From NCBI RefSeq assembly GCF_954871325.1, contig NC_088779.1, positions 15,564,846 through 15,628,845 on the forward strand: a DNA stretch of 64,000 nucleotides, written 5' to 3'. Source of the DNA: Gordionus sp. m RMFG-2023 (taxonomy: Eukaryota; Nematomorpha; Gordioida; Chordodea; Parachordodidae). Position numbers and translations under genes: made by a program. The notes beneath the pieces are model-generated. The model was not told where the DNA came from and searched no databases. It saw nothing but the letters and a program-made list of their open reading frames with translations. Positions 21,805 to 33,677 of this stretch are shown piece after piece. The first letter of the stretch is position 1. The number at the start of each line of letters is the position of its first letter.

Positions 21805-23917
21805 CTAATAATTAGTTATAAAATAAAGTTTTAAATTTTAAAATTAACGATAATAAGTGGGTGATATGGACCTGAGTTAAAATAAACATGGAATTGCTTC
21901 TTGAATACCTACATGTGCAATTTCAAACAAAAACTTGAGGGCGAGTACAAAACCTATACTCTTTATCCTTATGTTTACCTTATATATAGTTATTAAAACT
22001 TATGTCCCTTTAAAAATTAAAGAGAGCATAAGTGAAATCTTTATTATTTCTTTTTAGCTTTATCCCTCTAAATTAGTCACTTTTAATTAATGTTGTAAAC
22101 ATAAAAAAGAATTACGTTACAAGTTATGTTACCTTATGAAAAAAAAAGGAACGTGTTACACGGTATTCAAAAAAAAGTAAGGCGTTACTCGAAAAATACT
22201 AAATATTATATATAAATTTTAATTTTTCCCCATAGATAATAAAAATAAAATTATTAAAAAATAATATATTTAAGAAAGTCCCTTTTGTTATAAATTTATT
22301 TATTTTTAACAATAATTAATTTTCAAAATTTTGATAAGATAAACAAGTGAGCTTAAAACATAGTTATCGATATGCTAAATTAACGCTGGCGTAGAGAATA
22401 AGAGGGTTGTATTATTTTTTTTAAATAAAAATTTTAATTGTGAGGAATTATCATCTTGATAAGAATCTTCATTTCAGATCCTCATCAATTTTTTAATCTT
22501 ATCAGAATTTAATCTGAATTGATAATTTTGCCTTTATATGTTTTTCATACTTGAGATGCTGAAATTGGGGGTTGAAACATTTGAATAGTACCCATAATTT
22601 TTTTTTATTTATATTAAAAAAAGTTTCATTAATGCCAAGGCAAAGTTAAATCATCTTCATCTGAAGAAATAACTACTATTGACATATATTCTTCTAGACT
22701 TGGAATGCTGTACTTGCAAAATTGTTAAAACTGGGAAAAAGATTTCAAAGTTTAGATTCAAATATAAGAAAACCTTATATATTTATAAGTAAAAAATTGA
22801 GGGGTATATTAACAATATTTCAAATAGTCTAAATATAAAAAAATTCATGAGAATTTTATTTGATAAAATCAAATCGCAAGTGAAGCAAATAAACACTTTA
22901 TGAATTATTTTTTGTTCAAAATGGTCCATTTCAATTTTATTTATGAGAATTTATTGAATAAAAGCAAAATTAGAGGTAACTACTGAAATTTATATACTAT
23001 AAAAAAACTCTACCAGTACAACGCTAACTATATCACTTGTCCAAATATATATATCAACAAAAAAAACAAAAAGTAAAAGTCTTTATAATTATAAAATATC
23101 GTCCCTTTTATACTTTAAAGAAATCACGAGTTCTTCACGTGATAAATAAAATCAGGCGATATGATAAATATTAAACAAAATAATTATTTCTAAAAATAAA
23201 TAATATTTAATAATAATATGACAACTACTATATAATCAAAATTATATAATGTAGACACAATCTTTATTTATTTCTAATTTATGCATAGTAATAATAATTT
23301 TATTACAGAGTCCTGCAGAGATACCATTTAAAATAGTCTCTGATTTAACTGGAAAAAAAAATTACGACAATATTTAATAATATTTTCCATACATATTTTA
23401 TTGCAATTTTATTATAAAATTTAAAAAGGTTTACAACAGGTGATTATAAAATATAATATCATAGTGCTTATATAACTAAAATTACGAAAATAGCCCAAAA
23501 TTAATAGTGCTTTATGGCCAAAAATTAATATTTTTAAATCCAGTTATTTATTATATTTAGGACCTAATCAATTAAAATCCACGCATAACTCAAAAATCTT
23601 TGAAATGCCAAGTGTATAACTTCAATTCTAGACAGATGATACCATGATAGATTCAATATTAATTTAATTAACCAAATTATATAAAATTTAACAACAAAGT
23701 TGTAAATGAACGAGTTCAAAATGAACGCGTTCGTCACATGAACGAAGTTGATCTTTTTGAAAATGGATGGCGTTCCTTTTATTTTTTATGTTCGTTCAAT
23801 TTTAGAGAATCTTCTTATTTTTATTCATTTCAAAATAAAAATATTAATGCAAATTGTTAAAGAAAAAAGGAACTATTTTTTAATCAGCTCTTTTCTTTAT
23901 CACATTTTAATTTTTTT
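21805..23917. other. AT-rich sequence, no gene seen
   Basis: Contains palindrome-like GTAAC/GTTAC clusters at 22110-22195 and AACGAG/GTTCAAAATGAACGCG motifs at 23708-23745, both in the style of transposon ends, but no paired boundaries. The open frame at 23748-23936 has no recognisable domain. Earlier exons of the IQ gene may lie here but I cannot identify any. Confidence 0.35.
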
Positions 23918-24106
23918 AACCAGTCCTGTCTTATAGTATAGTTTATTAATTTGAATATTATTATTTATATTTTATAGATTAACATAGGCGTGGATGTTGT
24001 TATTTTAGTCAAAACCAGTCCTGTCTTATAGTATAGTTTATTAATTTGAATATTATTATTTATATTTTATAGATTAACATAGGCGTGGATGTTGTTATTT
24101 TAGTCA
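23918..24106. repeat. Perfect tandem duplication of 95 bp
   Basis: Unit starting AACCAGTCCTGTCTTATAGT and ending TTATTTTAGTCA occurs twice head to tail (23918-24012 and 24013-24106) with no difference seen, so the duplication is recent or an assembly artefact. Confidence 0.85.
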
Positions 24107-24560
24107 TCTGATTCTGAAAATTCAGAATAAGATGTAACATTACCATGGCTATCATCCTATTCAATAATAAACTAATTCTATTTACAATATGTAAAATGTG
24201 TTTAAAAATTATAATATCAGTTTCAAAATCTTCAAGTTCTAATAGAGATATTTGATTGTAATATTTACTATTTTATATAAACTATATATTAATAATTTAT
24301 TTAAGATTGTTGTGTGTATTTCTTTGGCTTATTAAATTATTATAATAAAATATTATATGTTACAAACATAGATATAAAATAAAATCGAAATTTATTTATT
24401 TTTATTGTGATTATTTGAAATAATCGCTATTAATTTTAAGTTTTTATCATGGGTTTTATATTTTAATAGTTGGAAAGAATTTAAGGTATAAATTAATATA
24501 TTTTATAAATAATTTATTTTATATGAGATATAAAATTTTTATATAATTCAAAGTTATATC
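24107..24560. other. AT-rich sequence, no gene
   Basis: No feature seen up to the start of the LINE at about 24560. Confidence 0.4.
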
Positions 24561-27195
24561 TGTTAATATTTTTTTTGGTTTTCTCCCATTCAAAGCATCT
24601 CATGGTAAACACTTGTTGCCATGTATGTTTAAAAATAATTTCGAACATGGTTCACCCGTTTGCCTCAATTCTGGAAAATTATCCCTCTCCTCTCTCTCAG
24701 ATCCTTTTATTAGAGCTCCTCACTCGTATGACCCCAGTACGGTTTGTTGTTTCTCAAGCTCTGTTGATTTATTTCTTAATTCACATGAGTCCCCAGTTCT
24801 TTCTAGGATCCTTATAGCTGCCCGAGAATCGATCTCAAGGTTCCTTACGTTTTATTATGAATAATTTAAACTTAGATTTCTCCTCAACACCCTTGTGGTT
24901 AGATGCAATTAGTTTTTGCTTTCAAGTTTTAGTTAAGCCCAAGAATAGAATAAATAACTTATCTGCCTCAATCAAGGAGAAAGTGTCCAATTTTGGAAAT
25001 ACTATTATTGATGAATTTTCTCCATCCAACTCTTTAAATCTCTTTCCGTTGTAAATTGATCTCTGAAAAATTAGATCTTGGAGATATTAAGGGCGCTGCC
25101 CGAATATTGACTTCTGATGATACTATTTCCCCTATCAACGTTACTATCTTTCAACAACTTCTCAAGAAAAATCCACTGGCATCCCCTTTTAACATTCACC
25201 CGCAATGCTCTTCCCCTATTCCCTTTACCTGTGATGAAGTACTTAAGTGCTTTAAGTCCTTTAAAAAAGGGACGACAGGTGGTTTGGACGGTTTCAGACC
25301 TGGTTTTTTTGTTAATTTAATTCAGTGTTTTGATAGTGGTTTTATTGACCCTCTGCTGAAATCATTAACTGAACTTTGCAATAATATTCTCTTATGCGAA
25401 GTTACTCTTTGTATTCGTCCTATTCTTTTTGGCGCACGTCTTTAACCAAGCCGGATGGTGTAGCCATAGGGTCATTCTTTCGTCGATTAGTCGCCAAGGA
25501 TATTGTAAATAGGATCCGGCCTAAGGCCAGTTCCCTCCTATTTCCCTCACAGTTAGAAATTGGAGTGAGAGGTGGGTGCGAAGTGGCCCCACATGTAGCG
25601 CGTATTTTTATAAATATTGAGGAGGAGAAGGTTCTCTGCAAGTTAGACTTCAGAAATGACTTCAACAGCATCCATAGGAGCGCATTCTTACTCTCTTTTC
25701 TACATCATTTCCCAAAATACTGTAATTTTCTTAATTCCTGTTATGGATTTCCTTCGTTACTCAAATTCAGGGAATTTTCCATATCCTATGAAGAGGGGAT
25801 TCAGCAAGGTGATCCACTAGGTCCCTTGCTCTTTACTTTACTATAGGGATTCAGGGTTTGATTAAAAATTTAAAGTATGATTTCAAAAGATCTTAATTTA
25901 TGGTAACTCGAGGTTGGCTCTTTTGGCGGTTCTTTATCCAATGTTTTGTCAGCCATCGAGTACGTTGAAATGAAAGCTTCGAAAAAAAGTGTGAAATTTC
26001 TTCTCTCAACAATAAGGATTTTATCCCTCCCCCAGATTTTATAATCATTCCGCATGAGGAACTCTGCCTTTTAGATTCTCCTATCGGGTTTTCAACTTCC
26101 TTTTGTCAAAATTTTTTTGGCGATTTGATTCAATCCCTTTTTAATTCACTCAAGAATCTTCCTCATCTCCCAAGCATCAGTTCTTTTTCCTCAATAAAAA
26201 ATGTCTTTTCCCGAAATTCTTACACATATTTAAATCTTCCCCAATTTTCCAGTATAATACCCTCCTTAAGGCCTTCGAATTAAAATTTAAACATTTTATC
26301 GAATCTCTTTTAGTCTTAAAGTTTTCCGATTTTAATTGGTGCTTCGCCTCTATGCCCGCTTACCGGGAAGGACTTGGATTTTCACCCCCCTTCCTAATGG
26401 CAATTGCGTGCTTTTTTTTTATCTAGGATATCCTTTTTCAGCTAAACAAGAGTGGCTTACTCTAGCTATCCAAGGATCCGAGCAGCCAGTTCCAAGTCAT
26501 CTAAAGAGCTTCCTGGTCCCTATGCTTCAGCGTTTGAAAAACTTTGTCTGTGTCCCGATATAACTAATCTTCAACTGCTCAGAAACGCAAAAAAATTCTA
26601 ACGTCCATGAATAGCTAGACGCGATTCCGAGTGGTAAAAAGGAAACATTACTCACAGACGATGAGTTTCAAACTGCCATTGGCCATAAACTTGGTTGCCT
26701 TATCTCTTCTGGACACCTGTGCTGCCTGTTGTAAACAGGTTCCCTTCTCTAGACTAATCTTAATAGGTTAATCGGCAAAGTTTGAATTCGACCGATTTCC
26801 ATAATAGTTTGGAGCCTTTAGATCTCCTAAATGCGGACGGTAAGCGTCCCGACGGCATGTCTTTGACGCCTTGGCATGGCTGAAAGACTTGTTTGGGATG
26901 TCACATGTGTTACCTCCTTTCCGGCTAACGGAAATACCGACCCCTTGGAACTCGAAATCAATAATTCTAATAAATATAGATCCCTCCCTAATTCTTTTAT
27001 ATTTATTCCCCTAATTAGCGTTCTGGAAAACCCCAGTCCCCAATCCCTAAAGTTCTTAAATCAATTGGGTCGAAGAATTTCATTACAGGGGAAAAAAACA
27101 TGTCCCTATCCCTTAAACAAAAAATCCAATTTAAAATCCTAAATGGGAACTACAAGTGTTTCTTTGAAACACTCCCATTTCCCTCCTAGACCAGC
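24560..27195 (+). mobile_element. Non-LTR retrotransposon with restriction-like endonuclease end, decayed
   Basis: About 2.6 kb of less AT-rich sequence holding one long but broken plus-strand coding region: N-terminal helical part, reverse transcriptase, zinc-finger-like part and a nuclease-like C-terminus. Fragments of the same family occur on the minus strand at 44420-44660 and 51390-52030. No LTRs or inverted repeats border it. No target duplication was found. Confidence 0.7.
24575..27190 (+). pseudogene. Reverse transcriptase/endonuclease pseudogene of the GVQQGDPLGP type
   Basis: In order: NNLNLDFSSTPLWLDAISFC (near 24857), EKLDLGDIKGAARILTSDD (25064), GTTGGLDGFRPGFF (25270), IGSFFRRLVAKDIVNRIRPK (25467), VRGGCEVAPHVARIF (25568), KLDFRNDFNSIHRS (motif A, near 25640), EGIQQGDPLGPLLF (motif B, 25795), GSFGGSLSNVLSAIEYVEMK (after a degraded motif C, near 25915), LIGL-type zinc region (26700-26760), GKRPDGMSLTPWHG (near 26840) and a tail resembling FIPLISVLENPSPQSLKFLN (26996). 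This order matches a family of invertebrate non-LTR elements in which a WD-containing restriction-like nuclease follows the polymerase. At least ten stops or frame changes break it, including loss of the YxDD box. Confidence 0.7.
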
Positions 27196-27199
27196 ACGC

Positions 27200-27767
27200 A
27201 TGGTGTTCCTATTTTATAAAAATGCAAAATAAAAATAAATATTATTTTCCTTACTACATTAATAATTTTAATTTTTACTGTTTAAATTACATTATAATAT
27301 ATTTAATAATGTATAAATATATTGTATGAGATATACAAGTAATATATAATAATGTATAAATATAATGTATGAGAATATACATGTAATATATAATAATGTT
27401 TTATTTATCTACTATTAATTTTAATCATGTGTGTTAAAAAATATATGGTGTTCATTTAGGTTCCTTTTTGGGAACACAATTATGAATTTGTAATCTTAAT
27501 TTTAGAGTATTTTAATAGTGTTTTAAATATGATACTAAATTAATAAAGGAATTTAAAAGCACACAAAAAAATTTTATATTAAATTAATTATTCGATGCAT
27601 AAATTTTTTTTATTAAATTAAATATTCAATGCTTAAAAAATTTATTTAGAAAAATTAAAGAAAAAGAAGACCTTCGAATAATTATTTATTCATTCATTAT
27701 AATTTAAATTTGAATTTTAAGATTTTGCATATTATTTTATGTATGAAATAATTGTATGTGTGACAGT
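27200..27767. other. AT-rich sequence, no gene
   Basis: Contains a short tandem of AATATATAATAATGTATAAA at about 27295-27400. No gene. Confidence 0.4.
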
Positions 27768-28314
27768 AGCGTCACTAGGGGGGGGGGGGCGCACAGGAGT
27801 TCGAGCCCCCAGAAAAATTTGAATAGCCCCCTGAAATAAAAAAAATTTTTAAGGCTCCCTATCGCCTTGAACTAAAAATAAATTTTTTGATAGCCCCCTG
27901 AACGATTTCTTTTATAATTTTATAAGTATTATAGATAGATTAGATTTTATTATTTAAAAATTAATAAGACTATCTAAATTTTTATTAAATGAGTGCTAAT
28001 TTAATTTTTAGATTAGATTATACATATAAATTATATTTTCACTATACCAGCTTGAAATCAAATTCTGTTTTAAAAATGGAATACCAATATCACTCATAAA
28101 TATTAATTTAGCATTTAGTTGAAGCTTAAATAATTTTTATTATTTAAATGATTTTATAACCTTAGTTAAATAAATATAATCATTTATTAATTGAAAATTC
28201 AAATTTAATACCTGAAGAAAGACGTTAAACAGCGTGATCAACCCTAATATAACATGGAAAAATATAAAGCTAAATTTATTAAGCTGCATGACTTCATTCT
28301 TAAGACCACGCATC
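27768..28314 (-). mobile_element. hAT end and transposase scrap (CAGTAGCGTCACTAGGGG family)
   Basis: It starts CAGTAGCGTCACTAGGGG followed by a G run and repeated GCCCCCTGAA motifs. The same sequence in reverse complement forms the right end of the element at 59452-61348, and a short relative starts at about 43141. A minus-strand frame at 28140-28334 (QLNKFSFIFFHVILGLITLF) may be a scrap of hAT transposase. The element is cut by LINE copy B. No target duplication could be paired. Confidence 0.45.
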
Positions 28315-28825
28315 AAAAGTAAAGAGTGGCTCACCCCTTCAACAATACAGATAATAAAAAATTTAATAATAAATATCTCCTACAATCAATATGCTAAACA
28401 CAACAGAAGATAAATTACTCACTATATAAGAGCAGATAAGCTTTTTATTGCCAACTTCTCTAGATATATACAATTTAATTTAGGCAACAATAATAGATAC
28501 AAGGCTTTCCAATCTCTCAAATTACTCACTACCTTTAAATCCAATCCTTTACCGAGATTACAAATAGAAAATAATAAAATTATAGACCCCAAGGAACAAT
28601 TAGCTATATTGATAGATCATTACATGAGTCTCTACAGAACAAGGTGGCCAAGACCAATATGCGATTATCCTTTCCAACCACCTAATCGGAACCTAAACAA
28701 AATGGATATAATCAGTGCTATTAAACGACTAAAAATGCATAAAGCTGCCGGAATCAATGGGATCTTTGCCGAAATCTGGAAGATTAATGCAGATCTAAGG
28801 GTTAGTCTACTGCTTCTCCTTTTTA
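28315..28825 (+). mobile_element. LINE copy B fragment (linker and start of reverse transcriptase)
   Basis: The frame reads EWLTPSTIQIIKNLI, IRADKLFIANFSRYIQFNLG, KEQLAILIDHYMSLYRTRWP, DIISAIKRLKMHKAAGINGI and FAEIWKINADL. The last part matches copy A from 11075 on, so this copy supplies the endonuclease-to-polymerase linker that copy A lacks. One stop lies in the linker. It is truncated at both ends; the 3' break falls soon after LLLLLF. Confidence 0.75.
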
Positions 28826-28829
28826 TGTT

Positions 28830-30360
28830 AAATAGTCAACGTAGGATTCAAATGCTCTAAATGCAACGTAAGATAAATTTTAAACGTGTTTGATCATATA
28901 TAATTGTAATATAATGAAAATAAATTTGCTAGAAATATAATAATTATTAAAATACTATTATATACGATGAATAATAGCCTAGATGAAGCCGTTAATTGAT
29001 AAGAAATTTGAACAGAAAATTTTTAAACCAACTGGCTAATATAGAAATCTTTAGGATATCTCGTGAGAGAGAATTTTTCTATTTATCTCCTTCAGAAAAG
29101 AAAAGTTTCTCGTGGCCGATATTTCCGAGGGTGATCTGAAGCATTGAAATCTAAGGACACGAGGGTACATAGTTTTTTGGCTCTATTAGAGCTCTAAATA
29201 TATGCCTAAGATGATGGCCTTTAGAGAATTGGAAGTGTAATGGATATGTCTATTTTCATCAACTCTATTGTTGCATAAACAGGTGAAGTATAAATAATAT
29301 TGCAACCATGCGAAGACCAATTAATATTCTTAATTGTTCAGAAGATCGGTGAATACCTAGAATTTAGCTGGGATAGCTTCAATCTATTCATAGATAATGT
29401 CAAAGTTGACAAATAGAAAATTAGTTAAACCCTATGGTTTTAGGTTTTGATAAAAGAAAAGTCTGTTGAAAGATGTAACGATTAAGGATCTCTTGAATGT
29501 ATTTATTTGGTTTTTATACTCGACGAGTTGAGAAATGAGGGAAGAACGAAAGATGTGATAAGTTTTGGATGTAGAGAAAATATTTGATTAAAAATAAGAC
29601 GTGGTGAGATAATAATTTGCTGAGAATTGGTTGGAAGTTTAGGAGTGACTGTAAGGAATTATTAAGGAAATATTTACCGGGTCTGGGTCAGTGACCCCAA
29701 AAGAGTTAGTTTAATATTTATGATATTGAAAAAAAGATCTGATGGTAATGGAACTAACGTATATTGCATTTATTGATGTTCAGAAAAATACCTATTTCAG
29801 ATAAAAGGTAATTAATATTTTTGGAGACTTTGAGTAGCTCACAGAGGCCCTGCAAAAGTTCCATCTTCTAAAATAAGGATCGAGGGGATTTCCTTGTTGA
29901 AAACCTATATTGTATTAAAAATTAACAATAACTGCTAAATATGAATTTGAGATAGTGGCAATTGATGGCGTTGATAAAGGTTTAAATATCCATGAAGGTG
30001 CAAGTTCTGGGATGAATTGATCTGCTAGCAAATTTGATAGAATCTGGTTTTAATGGACAAATTTTAGGCTTCAAAGTGAATATTTTTCGCTAAGTAATCA
30101 TGATAATCAAATATTAGGCGGATATAAAATCATATTAGATGATTTTAAAGATAAGCATCTTCTCTCATGGCGTCCATGAAGGTACAAACTTACACCAGAA
30201 TTTATGAAAATACTTTATAGCAGATAAAGTAAATTGCTTTTTGCCGGATTTTTTTAAAAAAAATAAATGTAAATGAAGATTTAGGCACGAATTCAACAAT
30301 CACAAAACAAGTATGATATTTTTAATTGTGAATTTTTTTCAAAATTTTTAAAAATATATT
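28830..30360. other. Unresolved, less AT-rich region
   Basis: Stops occur in all frames, but composition from about 28985 to 30200 is more balanced than true AT-rich spacer. Plus-strand scraps such as VLDVEKIFD (near 29567) and GIIKEIFTGSGSVTPKEL (near 29655) recall the motif A-to-B part of a reverse transcriptase. I could not assemble a convincing series. Probably an old, heavily mutated repeat. Confidence 0.25.
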
Positions 30361-30606
30361 TATAAGGTGCGAAGTACAAGAATACTAGGAAGTTTAAAGT
30401 TAGTGCCTATTAAGACTAAGATAATGGTGAACAAACTTAGGTGGTATGGGCACAAAATGAGAAGGCCTATGAAGTACATAGGAAATAAGGTTGAGAGTTT
30501 GGAAGTGATGGGCAAACGTAAAAGAGGAAGGTCAAAACTTCAATGGGGCTATAAAGTTAGAGCCAATATGAAGAAGTATAAATTAGATAAAAGAGATAGT
30601 ATGAAT
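30361..30606 (+). mobile_element. RTE-type LINE copy D, 3' coding end (left part)
   Basis: Reads STRILGSLKLVPIKTKIMVN, LRWYGHKMRRPMKYIGNKVE and MGKRKRGRSKLQWGYKVRAN, the conserved C-terminus of RTE-like LINEs. It is nearly identical to the minus-strand copy E at about 33680-33870. It stops abruptly at the 8-bp target duplication of the hAT at 30607-39770 and resumes at 39771. Confidence 0.85.
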
Positions 30607-30616
30607 CAGAGACCTG

Positions 30617-30745
30617 AAGGCCCGGCCAAGCCCGGCCGTATTTTAATTTTTTCAAAATATACCCGGGCCGGGCGTAAAAAATTTTTTTTAAATATATATG
30701 GGCCGGGCCTAAGATTGTTGAACCCGGACCGGGCCTTAATATTTT
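30617..30745. promoter_or_regulatory. Left subterminal GC-rich repeats of the 9.2-kb hAT
   Basis: Repeated GGGCCGGGC/GCCCGGCC units separated by A- or T-rich spacers. The matching array is at the other end (39565-39745). Repeats in this position are known transposase binding sites in hAT elements; the role here is inferred. Confidence 0.6.
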
Positions 30746-30899
30746 TTATAAAAATTTATACATTATGAGTTAATGGTTATAAGATATTATATTTTAGTTA
30801 TGATTAATATAATATTGGGTGATGGTTAACACTACCTAACACCCACAGATTGATCAAATTATTGTTTTCCTGTCAATTAAATTACGCATTAAGAATTGA

Positions 30900-31641
30900 A
30901 TTTTTTATAATTCAGCATCCAAGTCTATATTATATTTTATTACATTTAAACAATCAAATAACAATTAAATTAGCTCAAAATCTAAAGTAACTAATTAATA
31001 TATTTTTTATTCATCAGCATCTAAATCTATAGCTTATATTTTACTACATTTAAACAATCAAATAACAATTAAATTAGCTCAAAATCCAAAGTAACTAATT
31101 AATATATTTTTTATAATTCATCAGCATCTAAATCTTTAGCTTATATTTTACTACATTTAAACAATCAAATAACAATTAAATTAGCTCAAAATCTAAAGTA
31201 ACCAATTAATATATTTTTTATAATTCATCAGCATCTAAATCTTTAGCTTATATTTTACTACATTTAGACAATCAAATAACAATTAAATTAGCTCAAAATC
31301 CAAAGTAACTAATTAATATATTTTTTATAATTCATCAGCATCTAAATCTTTAGCTTATATTTTACTACATTTAAACAATCAAATACCAATTAAATTAGCT
31401 CAAAATCTAAAGTAACTAATTAATATATTTTTTATAATTCATCAGCATCTAAATCTTTAGCTTATATTTTACTACATTTAAACAATCAAATAACAATTAA
31501 ATTAGCTCAAAATCTAAAGTAACTAATTAACATATTTTTTATAATTCATCAGCATCTAAATATTTAGCTTATATTTTACTACATTTAAGTAATCAACAAT
31601 TAAATTAGCTCAAAATCCAAAGTAATTAATTAATTTATTTA
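30900..31641. repeat. Tandem array, seven units of about 102-107 bp
   Basis: Unit begins ATTTTTTATAATTCATCAGC and includes ACTACATTTAAACAATCAAA and TTAGCTCAAAATC. Starts read at about 30900, 31002, 31106, 31213, 31320, 31427 and 31534. The inner units are almost identical and the outer ones more diverged. It sits between the hAT left end and the transposase, where a promoter would be. Confidence 0.9.
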
Positions 31642-31696
31642 ATTATTAATTATTTCATAGATTCTGGCGCTAAATAATACCAATGATATAATAATA

Positions 31697-33290
31697 AAAT
31701 TAATAATAATGTATATTCTTTTAAAACTAATCTAAAATCCGAAATATGGTCAAAATTTAATATAGAAAATAAAAAAAATATTGGATACCTACAATGTAAG
31801 AATTGTTCCAATTTATTATCTTATAACTATAATCAAGGTTCATCTCATTTAAGAAGACATAAATGTAATGGTAAATCCATGAAAATTAATAATTTTTTTT
31901 ACACCTGAAAAACAGACTTATAAATGTAATCTAAAATATTTAAGAGAAAAATTTATAGATCATTCCTTAACTCTTTGCGCAAAAGATATTAGTCCTTTCG
32001 AAATTCCAGGCTCTAGTCGATGTTGGGGCAAAGTATAGTAAAATAGATGTCAAATCATTGATTTCACATCCCACCACTCTATCACGCCACCTTAAGGGAA
32101 AATGTGAGATAATAAGAAACGTTTTTGTTGACACTATTACACCAGTAATAAAAAAAATGACAGCTTCCACTGATATATGGTGCGATGACCATAAAAAGAA
32201 CTCGTTTATAACGTTAACATGTATTATATATCGGATGACTGGAAGTTAGTGAAGAGAAACCTATTTACTGTTGAATTTAAAGAAGCGTCAAAGACTAGCA
32301 AAGTAGTTAAGGATGAAATATTAAAAAAATTTCATAATTTTAATTTTAACACTAATGATTTTATTAATATAATATTTGTTACAGACCAAGGTAATAATAT
32401 TTTAAAAGCATCAGAGTTAAATGAACGATTGAATTGTTGTTGTCATATATTAAACACAATTTTAAGAAATTCATTTAACTTCAAATATTTGGAAAGTAAT
32501 GCCCCATTAATAAAATCAACAATAGATAATGCTAAAATATTAGTGGGGCATTTAAAACAAAGTAATAAATGCCAGCATTTGAAAGCCCTTTATCAAGATA
32601 AAGTCAGCTGGAACTCTAAATACAATATGTTCAATTGTGTTTATTCTCAAAATGAAGAAATTATAAAAGTTCAGTCAATATTCTTGAGAATTTTCACAAA
32701 GCTATTGTTGAGTTACAGTCCTCTTGTACTCTTTTTAAAGTGGTAATTTGGTATTATGAACTTCTTGAAGTTTGTAATACCTTTCAAAGAGAAAAAGGAG
32801 AAATAAAATTGATTTTACTTAATATAAAGCATTTTTTAATTGAAAAATTTGTTTTACACAAATATCATTTTATTTCACTTTTTCTCTGTCCCAAATTCAA
32901 ACAATTACGTATGTTGTCAGGGACAGATCGCAAGATGACGGAAAACTATATAAAAGATTATATTAAATTACAAGAGGATCAGGAAGTTAATGAAATACCA
33001 TCGACCAGTCGAATTACGACTGTTGTTAAACAAACTGAATCGTTTTATGACAAATGAAGCGATGGTAATTCTGGTAATATGTCAATACCCGAAGATGAAT
33101 ATAATAATTACATAAATAAAAAAATAGATAAAACATTTAAGTGTTAATTTCCAATTTTGGCTAAATTGGCAAAACGGTTATTGGCAATTCCTGTTTCAAG
33201 TGCAAGCTGTGAGCGGAATTTTCCACTACTGGGGGAATTCTTGAAGAAAGAAGAAGTAGTCTTCAACCTGAAAAGGTAGATATACTTCTC
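31697..33290 (+). pseudogene. hAT transposase pseudogene
   Basis: It starts with a BED-type zinc finger: SEIWSKFNIENKKNIGYLQC, then NCSNLLSYNYNQGSSHLRRH ending in KC (31735-31870). A middle region follows, ISHPTTLSRHLKGKCEIIRN, TASTDIWCDDHKKNSFITLT (catalytic-core-like TDIW), FVTDQGNNILKASELNERLN and CCCHILNTILRN (second catalytic region and the C-x2-H insertion). The C-terminal dimerisation domain is LAKRLLAIPVSSASCERNF (about 33160-33220) with RSSLQPEKVDILLFL. Frame changes lie near 31900, 32240, 32745 and 33230. The same strand and location inside the 9.2-kb hAT make it that element's own transposase. Confidence 0.8.
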
Positions 33291-33677
33291 TTTCTTCATG
33301 ATAATTTGTGAATTTTTAATATCTTTCTTGAGTATAGGGTTTCGTCAATCATGCTGGTTTTTTACTTTGCAAACTGTCAAATATTTATTGCATTTATTAT
33401 ATTTTACCTTGAGTCCAAGTTTTTAATCCAACATTTTTCATTATTTTTTTTAAAAATATTATATAATACATATCTTCTTTTGTTAAAAATTTATATTATA
33501 AAATAAATTATATTAATATTGAGCAATTAGATTATATTTTCAAAATTCTATTTATTTATTTTATTTTTTTCTCTTTAGCTTTCACCTTTTCTGGTGGTAA
33601 GCTCCTTCAACATCTCTCTCCACTTTATATTATTCATACCATCTCTTTTATCAATTTTATACTCCTTTATATTGGCT

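Noticed and set aside
24560-27195. Reading this coding region as a host gene with introns.
   Set aside because: Polymerase and nuclease blocks follow one another without splice signals, with random stops and frame changes, and fragments occur elsewhere in the window.
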